From CAZYTO01 sp964650405 (GTDB lineage: Bacteria; Acidobacteriota; Thermoanaerobaculia; Gp7-AA8), in the NCBI GenBank assembly GCA_964650405.1, contig CAZYTO010000049.1, positions 1 through 24,375 on the forward strand: a stretch of DNA of 24,375 bases, read 5' to 3'. The notes under the pieces were generated by a model. The model saw only the letters and a list, made by a program, of their open reading frames with translations, searched no databases and had not been told where the DNA came from. Position numbers and translations under genes: made by a program. Below, piece by piece: positions 23,666 to 24,375 of the stretch (position 1 is the first letter of the stretch; every line of letters starts with the position of its first letter).

Positions 23666-23671
23666 ATGATA
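23666..23671 (-). promoter_or_regulatory. -10 box TATCAT for the membrane protein gene
   Basis: On the minus strand TATCAT (23671-23666) ends 13 bases before ATG 23652. It directly abuts the 7-bp word array, which occupies the -35 position. Confidence 0.35.
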
Positions 23672-23672
23672 C

Positions 23673-23725
23673 CAGCGATCAGCGGCCAGCGATCAGCGAT
23701 CAGCGATCAGCGAACGATCAGCGAA
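23673..23725. repeat. 7-bp word array (CAGCGAT) in a divergent promoter
   Basis: CAGCG starts at 23673, 23680, 23687, 23694, 23701 and 23708, exactly 7 bp apart, and once more at 23719 after a 4-bp insertion. Units are CAGCGAT, CAGCGGC or CAGCGAA. The array fills the whole space between the two divergent -10 boxes. Confidence 0.92.
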
Positions 23726-23726
23726 G

Positions 23727-23732
23727 TACAAT
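23727..23732 (+). promoter_or_regulatory. -10 box TACAAT for the molybdopterin oxidoreductase gene
   Basis: TACAAT ends 8 bases before ATG 23741 and there is no Shine-Dalgarno, fitting a leaderless transcript. The position expected for a -35 lies in the word array and does not match consensus. Confidence 0.5.
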
Positions 23733-23740
23733 CCCCAGCG

Positions 23741-24375
23741 ATGTCCACCGTGATCCACGCCGTCTGTCCCCACGACTGCCCCGACACCTGTTCGATGCTC
23801 GTCACGGTCGAGAACGGCCGCGCCGTGCGGATCGCCGGCAACCCGGACCACGCCTTCACCAACGGCTTCCTCTGCACGAAAGTGTCGAAGTACCTCGAGC
23901 GGACCTACCACGAAGAACGGCTGCTCTATCCGCAGATCCGGACGGGGGCGAAGGGCGAGGGGAAGTTCCGGCGGGCGAGCTGGGACGAAGCGCTGGCGCT
24001 CATCGCCGAACGGCTCAACGCCATCATCGCATCGCCCGACGGACCCCAGGCCATCCTCCCCTACTCGTACTCTGGCACGCTCGGCATGATCCAGGGCGAA
24101 GGGATGGCTTCGCGCTTCTTCGGGGCCATCGGCGCCTCGCTGCTGGACCGGACGATCTGCGCCTCGGCGGGCAGCGAAGGGTGGAAGGTCACCTACGGGC
24201 CGCGCATGGGGACCGATCCAGAGGCCATCGGCGAGGCGGGGCTGATCCTGCTGTGGGGAACGAACACGCTGACGTCGAACCCGCACCTGTTGCCATACGG
24301 CCGGAAGGCCAAAGCCAACGGCGCGCCCACCAACTGCATCCACCCGCCGCGTACGCGCCCGGCGCCCGCCTCGGC
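23741..24375 (+). CDS. Molybdopterin-dependent oxidoreductase, 3'-truncated
   Basis: Only the first 211 residues are in the window. The N-terminus carries a 4Fe-4S ligand set of the MopB family: C9, C13 and C17 in CPHDCPDTC, and C45 in NGFLC. The bis-MGD-binding region follows, with SWDEALALIAERL, YSYSGTLGMIQGEGM, TICASAGSEGW (C140, near the usual metal-ligand position) and LILLWGTN. No signal or twin-arginine peptide is visible, so a cytoplasmic enzyme is suggested. The family covers formate dehydrogenase-like and other anaerobic-type dehydrogenases, and the substrate cannot be assigned. The last about 17 codons (NGAPTNCIHPPRTRPAP) fit the family consensus poorly and may hold sequencing errors at the contig edge. 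Confidence 0.9.
   Translation, partial: MSTVIHAVCPHDCPDTCSMLVTVENGRAVRIAGNPDHAFTNGFLCTKVSKYLERTYHEERLLYPQIRTGAKGEGKFRRASWDEALALIAERLNAIIASPDGPQAILPYSYSGTLGMIQGEGMASRFFGAIGASLLDRTICASAGSEGWKVTYGPRMGTDPEAIGEAGLILLWGTNTLTSNPHLLPYGRKAKANGAPTNCIHPPRTRPAPAS

Overview
This window is GC-rich bacterial chromosome with no rRNA, tRNA, phage, transposase or CRISPR genes that I can see. The gene content suggests a soil-type Acidobacteriota bacterium. Pointers are an M16 peptidase with a LolA-like tail, a giant secreted Ig/DUF4214 metallopeptidase, a DUF5916 outer-membrane protein, winged-helix regulators paired with membrane proteins, and an aerobic benzoyl-CoA (box) cluster with a BzdR/BoxR-type regulator. 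The phylum is an inference.

Layout. 1-1296 is the 3' part of an M16-family peptidase gene. 1657-6684 encodes a 1675-residue secreted zincin preceded by a candidate structured leader RNA. 6805-8491 holds a small unknown membrane protein and a convergent, translationally coupled pair (membrane protein plus winged-helix regulator). 8569-14648 is the box cluster: boxC-boxB on the minus strand, boxR further upstream on the minus strand, and boxD divergent from boxR. 14903-17446 is a DUF5916 outer-membrane protein. 17631-21041 is the oxidative pentose phosphate unit zwf-opcA-pgl (minus strand). 21250-22545 is a thiolase, 22717-23652 a polytopic membrane protein, and 23741-24375 the 5' end of a molybdopterin oxidoreductase gene.

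Metabolic reading. BoxB (with a BoxA reductase not encoded here) epoxidises benzoyl-CoA. BoxC opens the ring and releases formate, and BoxD oxidises the resulting semialdehyde. The C6 dicarboxyl-CoA product is finished by beta-oxidation-type steps, in which a thiolase such as the one at 21250 could act. Zwf-OpcA-Pgl would supply the NADPH that such an oxygenase consumes. The functional link between these blocks is inference.

The most unusual feature is the intergenic DNA. Many gaps carry arrays of degenerate 7- or 8-bp words repeated in strict register, each gap with its own word, and often with a facing inverted array. One gap carries a 21-bp-period array. Three other gaps carry long hairpins with 30-42 bp arms. 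The arrays sit directly against -10 boxes, Shine-Dalgarno sequences and start codons. Several genes also show a -10 box only 6-11 bases before the start codon, which suggests leaderless mRNAs. These arrays are the best candidate here for an undescribed genomic system.
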